From Flavobacterium psychrophilum (GTDB lineage Bacteria; Bacteroidota; Bacteroidia; Flavobacteriales; Flavobacteriaceae): a DNA stretch of 64,000 bases. The DNA lies in NCBI GenBank assembly GCA_945860385.1, contig CAMAQD010000007.1:68935-132934 (forward strand), given 5' to 3'. Numbering within the stretch: position 1 is the first letter of the stretch; every line of letters starts with the position of its first letter. Both the position numbers and the translations under genes were made by a program. This document shows positions 1 through 9,624 of the stretch, in pieces. The notes under the pieces are model-generated. The model was not told where the DNA came from and did no database searches. It was given only the letters and a program-made list of their open reading frames with translations.

Positions 1-3000
1 GAACATCTAGCGTTGTAGTAATATTACTTTTTGTAAAATATCCCGTTTCATGTCCGGCATATGCAGCCGTAAGAATTTTAAGATCATCATTGAGCAACCC
101 AATCCAGCTCATCCGAAATTTTCCAAAATCAACAGCAATATTGCATATTTCTTGGAATAATTCTTCTTGGTTGCGCGTTCTGATAATTAAATTATTGATT
201 TGGCTAATCAAAGCATAAACTCTATTGATTTTGCTTAGCTCTAAACTAGTTTGCTTGCGCTGGGTAATATCATGAACAATGATTTGAACAGCATTTCTAT
301 GTTCATAAGTGGTTGGAATTCCTTTGACTTCAACATCAAATGGATTTCCTTGTAAATCTATAAATCGTTCCTCGATACTAGCTGATATATAGTCATCTTT
401 AACTATTTCTTTCATTCTTTTAATAACATCTTCAAGACTTTCAGGATGAACAAATTGTAGAACGGGTTTGCCAATTATTTCTTTCTTGCTTTTTGCTCCT
501 AACATTCGAACGCCTTCGCCGTTTATAAAGGCAATTTTATCGTCAATATAAATCACAACTCCATCAGGCGAATTTTCTACGAGGCTACGGTATTTTTCTT
601 CATTTTCTCGCAAGGTTTCTTCTGCAATTTTTCGTTCAGTTACATCCTGAATAGATCCAATTAGCCGAATAGGCTGGCCATCAGGATTAAGTATGATTTC
701 ACCAATTCCGTGAACCCAGCGTTCCTTTTTACGGTCGAAGGTGATAATTTTGTATTCTTTATTAAAATTCAGCTTTTTATCAATGACCTCATCCTTCATG
801 TAATCATTTATAATTTTCCTCCAATCTGGATGAAGAATTTTTTGCCATCCGTCATTTGTTCTTTCAAAATTGTTATTAACACCAAAAATTTTGTCAAGAG
901 CAGCAGTTCCTGTCCATTTTTCTGTAGTTAAATCTAAAGAATACGAACCTATATTGGCAATAGCTTGTGTTTTTTTTAATAAGCTTTCACTAGCAATCAA
1001 TTTTTCCTCAGCAATTTTTCGATTAGTGATATCCTGATGCGTTCCTGACATAAAAAGGGGTTTGCCGTCTACATCCCATGTATTTATTTTACCTCGGTCA
1101 AGAATCCAAACCCATTCCCCATTTTTATGCTTCATTCTAAATTCACACTCATAATAATCGAGTTCTCCTTTTAAGTGCTTTTCTAATTTTTCTGACGAAT
1201 ATTTTAAATCATCGGGATGTGTAAATTTCCTCCAAGTATCAATGGAAATAGGTAATAATTCTTCTAGTTTGTAACCAAGCATTTCAGCCCAACGGTCGTT
1301 GAAAATTGTGGATCCGGTTTGAACATTCCATTCCCAAGTACCTGCACCAGTGCCAATTAGAATTGTTGCTAGTCTTCGTTTTTGATTTTCTAAAGCTTGT
1401 TCTGCTAGTTTCCGCTCTGTGATGTCATAAAAATTGTTAATGTATTCATTTGAATGCAAAAGGGGACTGCCATTAGCCATTACAGTTTTGTCTGAACCAT
1501 TTTTGCATCGTACGGTGACTTCCAGTGGAATCAACTCTTCTCCGGTTTGGTTTACCTTTTTAACTGAAGCTAACCATGTTTCAGTTATTTTTGTTCTATA
1601 GATAGGGTCTGGATATGCTTTTAGAAGCCAATCACCAACCGTTGGAATATCCGCTAAGGTATATCCAAACTTAGCAATAAAAGCGGGATTTAAAAAAGTA
1701 ATATTTAATTGCTCATCATTTAAAGCCATAGCAACTGGTGAGCCATTAATAATACTGCTAAATCGTGTTTTGCTTTGTTCTACTAATTCTTCAGTCAGTT
1801 TTCTGTGAGTAATATTTTCGTGTGCTATAACTATTCTTAAATCCCCTTCTCCTGCGAAACGGGTTACCCGAGCGTTGAACCATCTTTTTTCAGTAGGAGA
1901 ATGACACGGATATTCTACTGAAAATTCGTCTTGTTTTCCTTCCATTACGGAATGAATGCCTTCGGCCATCGCAATAGCTTCTTCGGAATAAGGTCCTTTA
2001 GAACATTCACAAATTTGTAGATAATTTTCGCCTATAATTGGATTTAAAGTAAGATTTTGCGAAGAATTGGATAGCCTAAAATTATTCCAAGCCGTATTTA
2101 CCGCTAAAATATATCCATTTTCGTCCAAAATGGCAATGTGAGCAGAAAGCGCATCGAGTGTTGCAGTGGCAAAACGTTTTGATTCTTTTAATTTATTTTC
2201 TCCAACCTTACGCTCGGTAATATCATGACAAGACCCAACGGCTTTTACTGGTTGATCTTGAGTATCACGTGCAATTATCCAACGTTGTTCTACAAATTTT
2301 TCGATCCCGGCAGGGGTAATAATCCGGTGCTCGAGTTTGTTCAGGGAATTCTTTTTTATGGAATGTACAAATTCAGTTTGTACAAGAAGCCGGTCTTCAG
2401 GATGAACTATTGATAAAAACTGTTCTAAAGTAAACTGGGGTGCATTTTCATCAATTCCATAAATTCTGGCAGTTTCTCTTGACCAAATGGCATTTTCAAA
2501 GCTAAAATCGGTTTCCCAGCTTCCAACTTTTGCCAATTCTTGAGTCTCGATTAATCGCTCCGCGCTCTCCTCCAAAGCAACTTTAGCAGCTCTTTTTTGT
2601 GTAATATCATTTAAAATACCAATAGTATTAACAACTTTATTGTTTTTATCCTTGATAGCCGATACTGATATTTCCGCCCAAAAATAGGATTTATCCTTTC
2701 TTACATAGCGTTTTTCAATTTGATAGCGGTCTATTTTACCTTCAACAAGTTGATTAAAAATCAGATTACTTTTTTCTGCATCATCGGGATGAGTGAGATC
2801 GTCTCTAGTTAATTTATTCAATTCGCCCCTCGTATAACCAAATGCTTTAGTACACCAATTATTGAAGAGCAGGTATTTGCCATTTAAATCGGTCAGGATG
2901 ATTCCTGAATTAGCTAAGTCAAAAACACCTCGAAGTTTTTCCTGACTTTTTTGTAGTGCTTCCTCATTTCTTTTACGTTCGGTAATATCATAAATTGAAC

Positions 3001-5023
3001 CTATCAGTGAATGATTTCCTGCTGCATCTATAAATCGGGTCTTGCTGGTAATGATGGTGTGCAACTTTCCTTTTACGGTGAGTGTTTCTTCACTAATATC
3101 CGTAACACCTGTGTCAAGAACTTTTCTGTCTATTCGGAGAAAATGTTCCCTTTCGTTTTCGGGAACGTTTTCGGCTAAGGTTTTACCGATTACACTTTTT
3201 TCATCCAGACCAAAAAGGGTATAAAAGGAGTTGTTGGCATAAGTAACCCTATGTTCATTATCCTTCAGGAATATAGGGTTTCCGACTAATTCAAGAATGG
3301 TATGAAGGCGCTCTTTTTCAAATCGGAGTTTTTCTTCTGACTTTTTTCGTTCTGTAATATCTCGTGCTGTTACTATTAAGACCTCTTTGCTAAAATAGGT
3401 GCCTTTATTAACGACAATTTCTTTTGGAAAGACTGCTCCGTTTTTTCGTTCTGCCCAGAATTCAAACGTAATCGGAATTCCATTTTCAAAAACGGATTTT
3501 ATGATTCTCTTTACTTCTTCAAGATCATTAAGTCCCTTAGCTGCAACTAATTCAGGTGTTTTGCCTACTAGTTCTTTTCTTGAATATTGATACATGTCCT
3601 CTGCACCTTTGTTGACATCTATAAAAGTTCCGGTTTCGTCCATTATGTAAATGGCTTCTGTAACGGAATCAAAAATAGATTGAAGGTTTTCCTTGTTTTC
3701 CTGCAACGATTTTTCAGCTTTTTTTCGTTCAGTGATATCTCGGACGAGCATTATAAAATGAGGATCTTTGCTTTCAGTATCTTGTATTGGTGATACCGAA
3801 ATTTCAAAACAACATTTTCCTTGTGGCAAGTTGTTTAGTGAGTATTGTTTTCCCGTTGACCAACCATTATCCAATGCTTCCTGCATTGCTTCTATACAAA
3901 TATTTGCGGCATCGATTGGAAATACTTCTTGCAATGTTTTTCCCATGATCTCAGTTGCAGGAATAGCAAGTAGATCAGCGTGATAGGCTTGATAAAAATA
4001 AATATTGCCTTGAAGATCTACTTCAAATATTAAATCGGGAATGGCTTGAAGTAAGGTGACTAAATATTCTTGTGCTTTTCTTTCATTTTCTTCAATTTGT
4101 TTGCGGTCTGTGATGTCTCTGGCAATATTCATTATTGCAGGTTCATTCAGATAATTAATTACTAAAGTTTCAATCTCAACGACTCTGTAATTTCCCTTTT
4201 TATTTTTTATGATAGTTTCAAAATCTATCCTTCCTTTAGCAATTAAAGTAGCAATTCTTGCCTTTCTTTTTTTATCAGATAATATTTCTATAGAGCTGAT
4301 GTTCATCTCCAGAAGTTCTTTTTTAGTGTAGCCAAAAATAGCCGTTGTGGCGGGGTTTGCTTCAATAAAATTACCAGGTTTATTGTCATTATTTAATCTA
4401 AATATAGTAATGCTATCGCGGTTTGTTTCAAAAAGAGTACGATACTTTTCTTCACTTATTTTTGTTTCTTCTTCTGCTTTTTTGCGTTGGCTAATGTCAA
4501 TCATTGTTATAAAGCATTGATCGCCATCTTCGTCAACAATTCCTGTAAGATTTATGAATATTGGGATTTCCGAATTAGTAGACAACATTATTTCACAAGT
4601 TTGCCTTGTTTTACTTTCAAATAGTTCTTCTAGAAATAAATTAAATGTTGGTCTGGTTTCATCTGTAATATAAAGGCCAAAACGTTTATTTTGAAGAAAT
4701 GAACGTTCTTTACCCAAAAGAATAGCTCCTCTAAAATTGAGTTCTACAATTTCACCTTTTTTAGAAAGTGTTAAATATCCAGAAGGTGCAAAATCATATA
4801 AATTAGTATATTTTTCCGCTTCAATTTCAGCATTAATCTTTGCTGTACGAAGCTCTTCATTTTGCATTTCAAGTTCAATCTGATGTACATCAAGTTCGTG
4901 AACGAGTTTAAAAATCTCGATATCAGTATAATGCTTATCTGTAGTAATCGATTTTTTCTTCAGAAGTTCTTCGGCTTTTTGACGTAGAATACTATCTAAT
5001 GTGGAGGTAGTTTTATCTTTCAT
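1..5023 (-). CDS. Multi-PAS sensor protein (probable histidine kinase), N-terminal part, open at the left edge
   Basis: The reading frame starts at an ATG at 5023 and stays open to the window edge, giving at least 1,673 residues. After a charged, coiled N-terminus the protein is a string of PAS/PAC modules. I count twelve modules ending in variants of DITERKxAEE, spaced roughly 120-140 residues apart. The last is followed by a GAF-like start (residues from about 1,610, with SQINNLIIRTRNQEELF). Such proteins normally end in a histidine kinase or cyclase output domain, which would lie left of position 1 and is not seen. No signal peptide or transmembrane segment is evident in this part, so the sensor is probably cytoplasmic. 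It follows the CheB-CheR-PAS gene by 52 bp on the same strand, suggesting co-transcription. Kinase function is inferred; the PAS array is seen directly. Confidence 0.85.
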   Translation of the reverse strand, partial: MKDKTTSTLDSILRQKAEELLKKKSITTDKHYTDIEIFKLVHELDVHQIELEMQNEELRTAKINAEIEAEKYTNLYDFAPSGYLTLSKKGEIVELNFRGAILLGKERSFLQNKRFGLYITDETRPTFNLFLEELFESKTRQTCEIMLSTNSEIPIFINLTGIVDEDGDQCFITMIDISQRKKAEEETKISEEKYRTLFETNRDSITIFRLNNDNKPGNFIEANPATTAIFGYTKKELLEMNISSIEILSDKKRKARIATLIAKGRIDFETIIKNKKGNYRVVEIETLVINYLNEPAIMNIARDITDRKQIEENERKAQEYLVTLLQAIPDLIFEVDLQGNIYFYQAYHADLLAIPATEIMGKTLQEVFPIDAANICIEAMQEALDNGWSTGKQYSLNNLPQGKCCFEISVSPIQDTESKDPHFIMLVRDITERKKAEKSLQENKENLQSIFDSVTEAIYIMDETGTFIDVNKGAEDMYQYSRKELVGKTPELVAAKGLNDLEEVKRIIKSVFENGIPITFEFWAERKNGAVFPKEIVVNKGTYFSKEVLIVTARDITERKKSEEKLRFEKERLHTILELVGNPIFLKDNEHRVTYANNSFYTLFGLDEKSVIGKTLAENVPENEREHFLRIDRKVLDTGVTDISEETLTVKGKLHTIITSKTRFIDAAGNHSLIGSIYDITERKRNEEALQKSQEKLRGVFDLANSGIILTDLNGKYLLFNNWCTKAFGYTRGELNKLTRDDLTHPDDAEKSNLIFNQLVEGKIDRYQIEKRYVRKDKSYFWAEISVSAIKDKNNKVVNTIGILNDITQKRAAKVALEESAERLIETQELAKVGSWETDFSFENAIWSRETARIYGIDENAPQFTLEQFLSIVHPEDRLLVQTEFVHSIKKNSLNKLEHRIITPAGIEKFVEQRWIIARDTQDQPVKAVGSCHDITERKVGENKLKESKRFATATLDALSAHIAILDENGYILAVNTAWNNFRLSNSSQNLTLNPIIGENYLQICECSKGPYSEEAIAMAEGIHSVMEGKQDEFSVEYPCHSPTEKRWFNARVTRFAGEGDLRIVIAHENITHRKLTEELVEQSKTRFSSIINGSPVAMALNDEQLNITFLNPAFIAKFGYTLADIPTVGDWLLKAYPDPIYRTKITETWLASVKKVNQTGEELIPLEVTVRCKNGSDKTVMANGSPLLHSNEYINNFYDITERKLAEQALENQKRRLATILIGTGAGTWEWNVQTGSTIFNDRWAEMLGYKLEELLPISIDTWRKFTHPDDLKYSSEKLEKHLKGELDYYECEFRMKHKNGEWVWILDRGKINTWDVDGKPLFMSGTHQDITNRKIAEEKLIASESLLKKTQAIANIGSYSLDLTTEKWTGTAALDKIFGVNNNFERTNDGWQKILHPDWRKIINDYMKDEVIDKKLNFNKEYKIITFDRKKERWVHGIGEIILNPDGQPIRLIGSIQDVTERKIAEETLRENEEKYRSLVENSPDGVVIYIDDKIAFINGEGVRMLGAKSKKEIIGKPVLQFVHPESLEDVIKRMKEIVKDDYISASIEERFIDLQGNPFDVEVKGIPTTYEHRNAVQIIVHDITQRKQTSLELSKINRVYALISQINNLIIRTRNQEELFQEICNIAVDFGKFRMSWIGLLNDDLKILTAAYAGHETGYFTKSNITTTLDV

Positions 5024-5075
5024 AAATACTTTCTATTTTTGAAATATTATTAGAACAAATGGCATTCGATTATCC

Positions 5076-8075
5076 TCATTTTTTGTTTTTGAGCAAAATT
5101 TCTTCTGCCAGTTTTTTTTCAGTAATGTCACGAATAAAACACTGAATGACTTTATGATTATCGACTGTATATTTATTGCTGATGAATTCGACATAAATCT
5201 TTTTTCCTTTGGAAGATTCAAGTGGCAAATTGTCGTAACGTATGATTTTTTTCTTCTGCAATTCTGAAAATTTTTCTTTGTTGGCGACAATATCTTTAAA
5301 AAATCCAATTTCCCAGATGGCTTTTTCAAGAAATTCTTCTTTTGAATAGCCTAAAAGTTCAATTAAAAATGGGTTTACATCAGTGATTTTTCCGGTTTCT
5401 TCATCCAGCATCAGAATTCCGTCTTTAGCAGATTCAAAAAGGTGACGATAATGAGTTTCTCTATTTAATTGGAGGGATTCATTGGCTTCTTTTAATTCTA
5501 TTTCTAGTTTTTTGGCTTTGGTGATATCGTTAAAGGTGAGTACCAGTCCATCAATATGATCGTCAATGGTGCGGTAAGGCATAATTTTATTATTAAACCA
5601 TCTTCCATCTTGGGTTTCGTTTTCAGTTTCTATTGATGTCAGGTTTTTGATAACTAACAAGGCATTATTTCCAATTTCCGGATATTTTAGCTTGGTTACC
5701 AAATCAGTAAAAGGTCTACCAATATCAGAGGCTCGCACTTTAAATATATCCGCAATTGGATCTGTAAATCGGCGAATATTGAGCTCTTTGTCCAAGAATA
5801 GTGTACCAATTTCGGTGCTGTTGAGCAGATTTTTCATATCGTTGTTTGAACGCGAAAAATCGGTTACCTTATTTTGAAGCTCACTGTTTACGGTCTGTAA
5901 TTCTTCGTTTAGACTCTGCATTTCTTCCTTTGAAGTGGTCAATTCTTCATTGGTAGATTGTAGTTCTTCGTTGGTAGATTGCAGTTCTTCATTAGTCGAT
6001 TTTAGTTCTTCCTGTGACGTTTGCATTTCTTCACGCACGGTTTGTAAATCTTCATAACACTGATGCAGCTCCATTTCGAGTTCAGTATGTAATACGGTAA
6101 GACTATCTTTTTTTGTAGTAATATTCTGGACTTTAAATTCTCCGCTTTCAGGCACATCGTCAAAAACAATCAGAATCATATCTTTTATATTTTCTGGTTT
6201 TTCTAAACGCTGAATAGTGACATTTACAAAACTGACTTTGTCATTTTCTATTTTTACATTATTGAGTTTTACGGCATCATACGTTTTTAAAGCTTTTTGA
6301 AATGCTGCTGGAAAGATTATTCGTAATCCTTCGCGAAGTATGGCATAAATATTCCAGTTTGCTTTTCCGGCAACGGGTTCCAGATATTTTCCGGTTCGGC
6401 CTGTGATATAAATAATATCTCCTTTTTCGTTTACCAACACACTGGCAGGAGCAAATTGCTGAATCAAAATTTGATCCGTAAGGGTTTGGATGTTTTCAAC
6501 TACTTTTTGTGGAGTATTCATATGAGGTTTAGTTTTACTAATTATCGAAAAGGAGCTGGGAAAATCAAGAAGGCCCGATGCTCGGGATATTAAAGAGCGT
6601 TTGAATATTTTTAATTTAGCGTCAAGCACTTCAAAACCTTCATGGCCTGTGCCTAAAGTTTCGGCTGAGCCAAGGATCATAATTCCACCGGGTTTAAGGC
6701 TGTAATTAAAAAGAGACATCAATTTATTTTGTAATTCGACTTCCATATAAATCAACATATTACGGCAGGTAAGAATATCGAGTTTTGTAAATGGAGGATC
6801 TTTGATTACATTATGTGGAGCAAAAACCACCATTTCGCGTATGACCGCATTGACACGATAGCCATCGTTATCCCCAATAAAAAATTGCGAGATGCGTTTT
6901 GGAGAAACATCGGCAACTATGTTTGACGGATATACACCTTTTCGAGCTTTTTCTATAGAAATAGAGTCAAGATCAGTGGCAAATATTTGTAAACTTAGGT
7001 TTCGATGGTTTTTAACTTTAGCCAAAGCTTCTTTAAAAACAATGGCTAGCGAATACGCTTCTTCACCAGTAGAACATCCTGGAACCCACGCTCTAAGGGC
7101 ATAACCATTGGGTAATTTCTCTAGCATTTCAGGAAGTATTTCCTCTGCAAGTTTTTTCCAGACTTCAGGATCACGAAAAAAGTTGGTTACACCTATAAGC
7201 AATTCTTTGAAAAGTATTTCGGTTTCTTTGGGGTTTTCCTGCATAAACCGAACATAATTTTGAATCTTGTCTATTTTGTGAATGCCTTTACGTCTTTCGA
7301 TACGGCGAAATAAAGTACTTTTTTTGTACATCGAAAAATCGTGGCCCGTTTGTTCGCGAAGTAGGATTATTATTTTATCGATATTACTTTTATTTGTGGC
7401 ATCTAATTTTGTGTCTATTTTAGGTTTTGGCATAAAATGAAGAATCTCAATTAGTTTGGCTGGTAAGTCTGGAGCAGAGGCAATAATATCTGGAGTTATT
7501 GCTTGTATTGCGCTTCGCGGCATTCCATCAAATTTTGCCGATGATGGTTCTTGCACGAGCACTAAACCATTTTTTTCTTTAATGGCTTTTACCCCTAAAC
7601 TGCCATCAGAACCCATTCCTGAAAGGATAATGCCAATACTTTTTTCTTGTCTGTCATTGGCGAGTGAGCGAAAGAAAATATCGATAGGCAGACGAATTCC
7701 GTGGGTTTCTACCGTGGCAAAAAGATACAGCGTGTTATTGAGAATCGACATGCTTTTGTTAGGCGGAATGACATAAATGCAGTTGGGTTTTATTTTTAGA
7801 CCATCGGTAACCTGAAAAACGGTCATAGTAGTCATTCGTTGCAACAACTCCGGCATCATTCCAACGTGATTTGGATCAAGGTGTTGAACAATGACGAAAG
7901 CCATTCCTTTGTCTTCCGGCATATTTGAAAAGAACAATTCTAATGTTTCCAAACCGCCTGCAGAAGAACCGATGGCAACAATTGGGAAATCACCGTTTTC
8001 CGTAGGATTGGGTACCCTATTTTCGGATGTTTTTGAAAACGAGAGGTCTTCCTCCTTCTTTTTTGTTGCTTTCAT
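5076..8075 (-). CDS. CheB-CheR fusion with coiled coil and C-terminal PAS domains
   Basis: A 999-residue fusion. Residues about 30-212 form a CheB methylesterase domain with the catalytic Ser in GSSAGG (37/38), His65 in QHLDP and Asp157 in GMGSDGS. Residues about 225-490 form a CheR methyltransferase domain with the SAM-binding motif GCSTGEEAYS (333-342) and a CRNMLIY motif. A long coiled coil follows, containing repeats of ELQSTNEEL. Two or three PAS modules come last, ending in DITKAKK and DITEKK. There is no receiver domain in front of CheB. Fusions of this type are usually not part of the flagellar chemotaxis apparatus, and gliding Bacteroidota lack flagella, so a role in a PAS-based signalling pathway with the adjacent multi-PAS protein is the likelier job. 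That role is inferred; the domain calls are firm. Confidence 0.9.
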   Translation of the reverse strand: MKATKKKEEDLSFSKTSENRVPNPTENGDFPIVAIGSSAGGLETLELFFSNMPEDKGMAFVIVQHLDPNHVGMMPELLQRMTTMTVFQVTDGLKIKPNCIYVIPPNKSMSILNNTLYLFATVETHGIRLPIDIFFRSLANDRQEKSIGIILSGMGSDGSLGVKAIKEKNGLVLVQEPSSAKFDGMPRSAIQAITPDIIASAPDLPAKLIEILHFMPKPKIDTKLDATNKSNIDKIIILLREQTGHDFSMYKKSTLFRRIERRKGIHKIDKIQNYVRFMQENPKETEILFKELLIGVTNFFRDPEVWKKLAEEILPEMLEKLPNGYALRAWVPGCSTGEEAYSLAIVFKEALAKVKNHRNLSLQIFATDLDSISIEKARKGVYPSNIVADVSPKRISQFFIGDNDGYRVNAVIREMVVFAPHNVIKDPPFTKLDILTCRNMLIYMEVELQNKLMSLFNYSLKPGGIMILGSAETLGTGHEGFEVLDAKLKIFKRSLISRASGLLDFPSSFSIISKTKPHMNTPQKVVENIQTLTDQILIQQFAPASVLVNEKGDIIYITGRTGKYLEPVAGKANWNIYAILREGLRIIFPAAFQKALKTYDAVKLNNVKIENDKVSFVNVTIQRLEKPENIKDMILIVFDDVPESGEFKVQNITTKKDSLTVLHTELEMELHQCYEDLQTVREEMQTSQEELKSTNEELQSTNEELQSTNEELTTSKEEMQSLNEELQTVNSELQNKVTDFSRSNNDMKNLLNSTEIGTLFLDKELNIRRFTDPIADIFKVRASDIGRPFTDLVTKLKYPEIGNNALLVIKNLTSIETENETQDGRWFNNKIMPYRTIDDHIDGLVLTFNDITKAKKLEIELKEANESLQLNRETHYRHLFESAKDGILMLDEETGKITDVNPFLIELLGYSKEEFLEKAIWEIGFFKDIVANKEKFSELQKKKIIRYDNLPLESSKGKKIYVEFISNKYTVDNHKVIQCFIRDITEKKLAEEILLKNKK

Positions 8076-8299
8076 CTTGGAAATACTATTCTTAATTCGA
8101 GGTAGTTAAGGAATCTGAATTAAATTTGTTGTTTAAAACAACAACCTAAAACACCCAAATTTAAGCAATATTTCCCTAAATTATAGCGATACTTATGATA
8201 TTTTTTGTCTAAATGGTTGAATTTATCAAAAATACCTGTGTATGTGAATCATTTTTCTCGCTCGATTGAGCGCAGGAATTTAGTATCTGAATTCTGAAT

Positions 8300-8776
8300 C
8301 TAAATGGCTGTTTTTTCGCAGTACATTTTTAGAGACTTTCGCGCTTGGTTTTGAATCTTCTTTTGCATAAAACCAGTCCAGCCCAAAAGCAATCCTTTGA
8401 TTCCCAGTGCTTGTTTAGACCATTTCCAAATATCAAAATCATCAGTTTGCTTTATGATTAAACCATCCTGAAAATGGAATTTTGATGAAATAGAATTTTC
8501 TACTTTGCGGTTGGTTTGGCTAAAATTATATTTTGCTACCCAAAAAGCTGAACCAAGATGTTCATTCGCTTTTACTTGGGAGAAGTCAATTTTTAGATTT
8601 CCTTTACTTTTTGCAACTAGCATTTTCCACATTTGACAAACTTCTTTTCCTTTTAATAATCCAAAAGCAGGATCACGAAATTGTACGTCTGGATGATAGC
8701 ATTCACACATTTGTTCCACATCTGCAGCGGCAAAAGCTGTGTAAAATTTGTTGATAATAGTTTCGTTTAAAGTCAT
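8300..8776 (-). CDS. SnoaL-like / NTF2-fold protein
   Basis: A 158-residue protein with the NTF2-like pattern: an N-terminal helix followed by FYTAFAAADVEQMCECYHPDVQFRDP, then GLLKGKEVCQMW. This pattern is typical of SnoaL-like polyketide-cyclase-fold proteins, most of which have no assigned reaction. There is no signal peptide, so it is probably cytosolic. It stands alone between the CheB-CheR gene and the M23 peptidase on the same strand, with about 150-220 bp on either side. Fold assignment is fairly secure; function is not known. Confidence 0.75.
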   Translation of the reverse strand: MTLNETIINKFYTAFAAADVEQMCECYHPDVQFRDPAFGLLKGKEVCQMWKMLVAKSKGNLKIDFSQVKANEHLGSAFWVAKYNFSQTNRKVENSISSKFHFQDGLIIKQTDDFDIWKWSKQALGIKGLLLGWTGFMQKKIQNQARKSLKMYCEKTAI

Positions 8777-8927
8777 ACGGGTAAAAAAATAAAAGTAAAA
8801 CTAATGATTTATTTTATATTTTACAGAAATACTTTTTTTTAAAAACTAATTTTAGTAATAAAATAATTATTTGGTTACATTTTAAGAATATTACTGCTAG
8901 GTATTGAAATGCGGTTGCAAAGATTTA

Positions 8928-9602
8928 TCAAATTTTCAATAACAAATTTGGATTTGGACAATTCTCTAAATAATATTCTAAATCTTTTTGGTTGCAAACA
9001 CCGGGATAATCGCTAAAATTTTCACCAATATTTTTTATAATTTGAAAATGCAAATGAGGCGAATACTCTCCATTTACTGCCGGCTCGCCTAAAGTGGCGA
9101 GTTGCTGTCCTTTTTTGAAAGGAGAACCAATTTCCAAATCTTCAATACTTTCAAGGGATAAATGGCCGTATAAGGTGTAGAAAGTTTGATTTTCAATGTT
9201 ATGTTTCATGATAATAGTTGGGCCGTAATTTCCAGCTCCGGTATTATAATCAAAACCATAAACGGTTCCATTAAGTGCTGCTAAAACCGGTGTCCCAGTC
9301 TTTATCCACAAGTCTATTCCAATATGAATGTTTCTTTCATCGGCTTGCTCATCGTTGAAAAGACTGTTTTTTTTGTATAGATTTCGCACTTCATTATAAC
9401 CGCCAAAAGCTACTTTTGCTTTATTTTTGCTAAGGTGATTTTCGATAAAAGTTTCAAAATCAATAGGATTTTTTAGATCAATTTGAGACAATTCTAAATT
9501 TGAAACAGACAAATCAATCGGACTGTATTGCGAATAGGGAATGGAGTCGTCAATGACTTTAATGTTTTCAAGCTGTGAAAAAATAGTTTCTATTGTTGGC
9601 AT
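8928..9602 (-). CDS. M23-family metallopeptidase (LytM-like)
   Basis: A 224-residue protein with a complete M23 zinc site: His93 and Asp97 in HIGID, His147 in YGHLS, and His183/His185 in HLHF. These enzymes are normally glycyl-glycine or DD-endopeptidases that cut peptidoglycan crosslinks. No clear signal peptide is visible, which is unusual for a wall hydrolase: the N-terminus MPTIETIFSQLENI is soluble in character. Either it is exported by another route or it acts on another peptide. The gene lies 22 bp downstream of the ClC channel gene and is probably co-transcribed with it. Metallopeptidase family is certain; the substrate is inferred. Confidence 0.85.
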   Translation of the reverse strand: MPTIETIFSQLENIKVIDDSIPYSQYSPIDLSVSNLELSQIDLKNPIDFETFIENHLSKNKAKVAFGGYNEVRNLYKKNSLFNDEQADERNIHIGIDLWIKTGTPVLAALNGTVYGFDYNTGAGNYGPTIIMKHNIENQTFYTLYGHLSLESIEDLEIGSPFKKGQQLATLGEPAVNGEYSPHLHFQIIKNIGENFSDYPGVCNQKDLEYYLENCPNPNLLLKI

Positions 9603-9624
9603 ATTTTTTAGTAAGGATTGCGAA

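Noticed and set aside
5930..6010. A direct-repeat array that could look like CRISPR
   Set aside because: The units are contiguous, have no spacers and encode in-frame coiled-coil heptads of the CheB-CheR protein; no cas genes are present.
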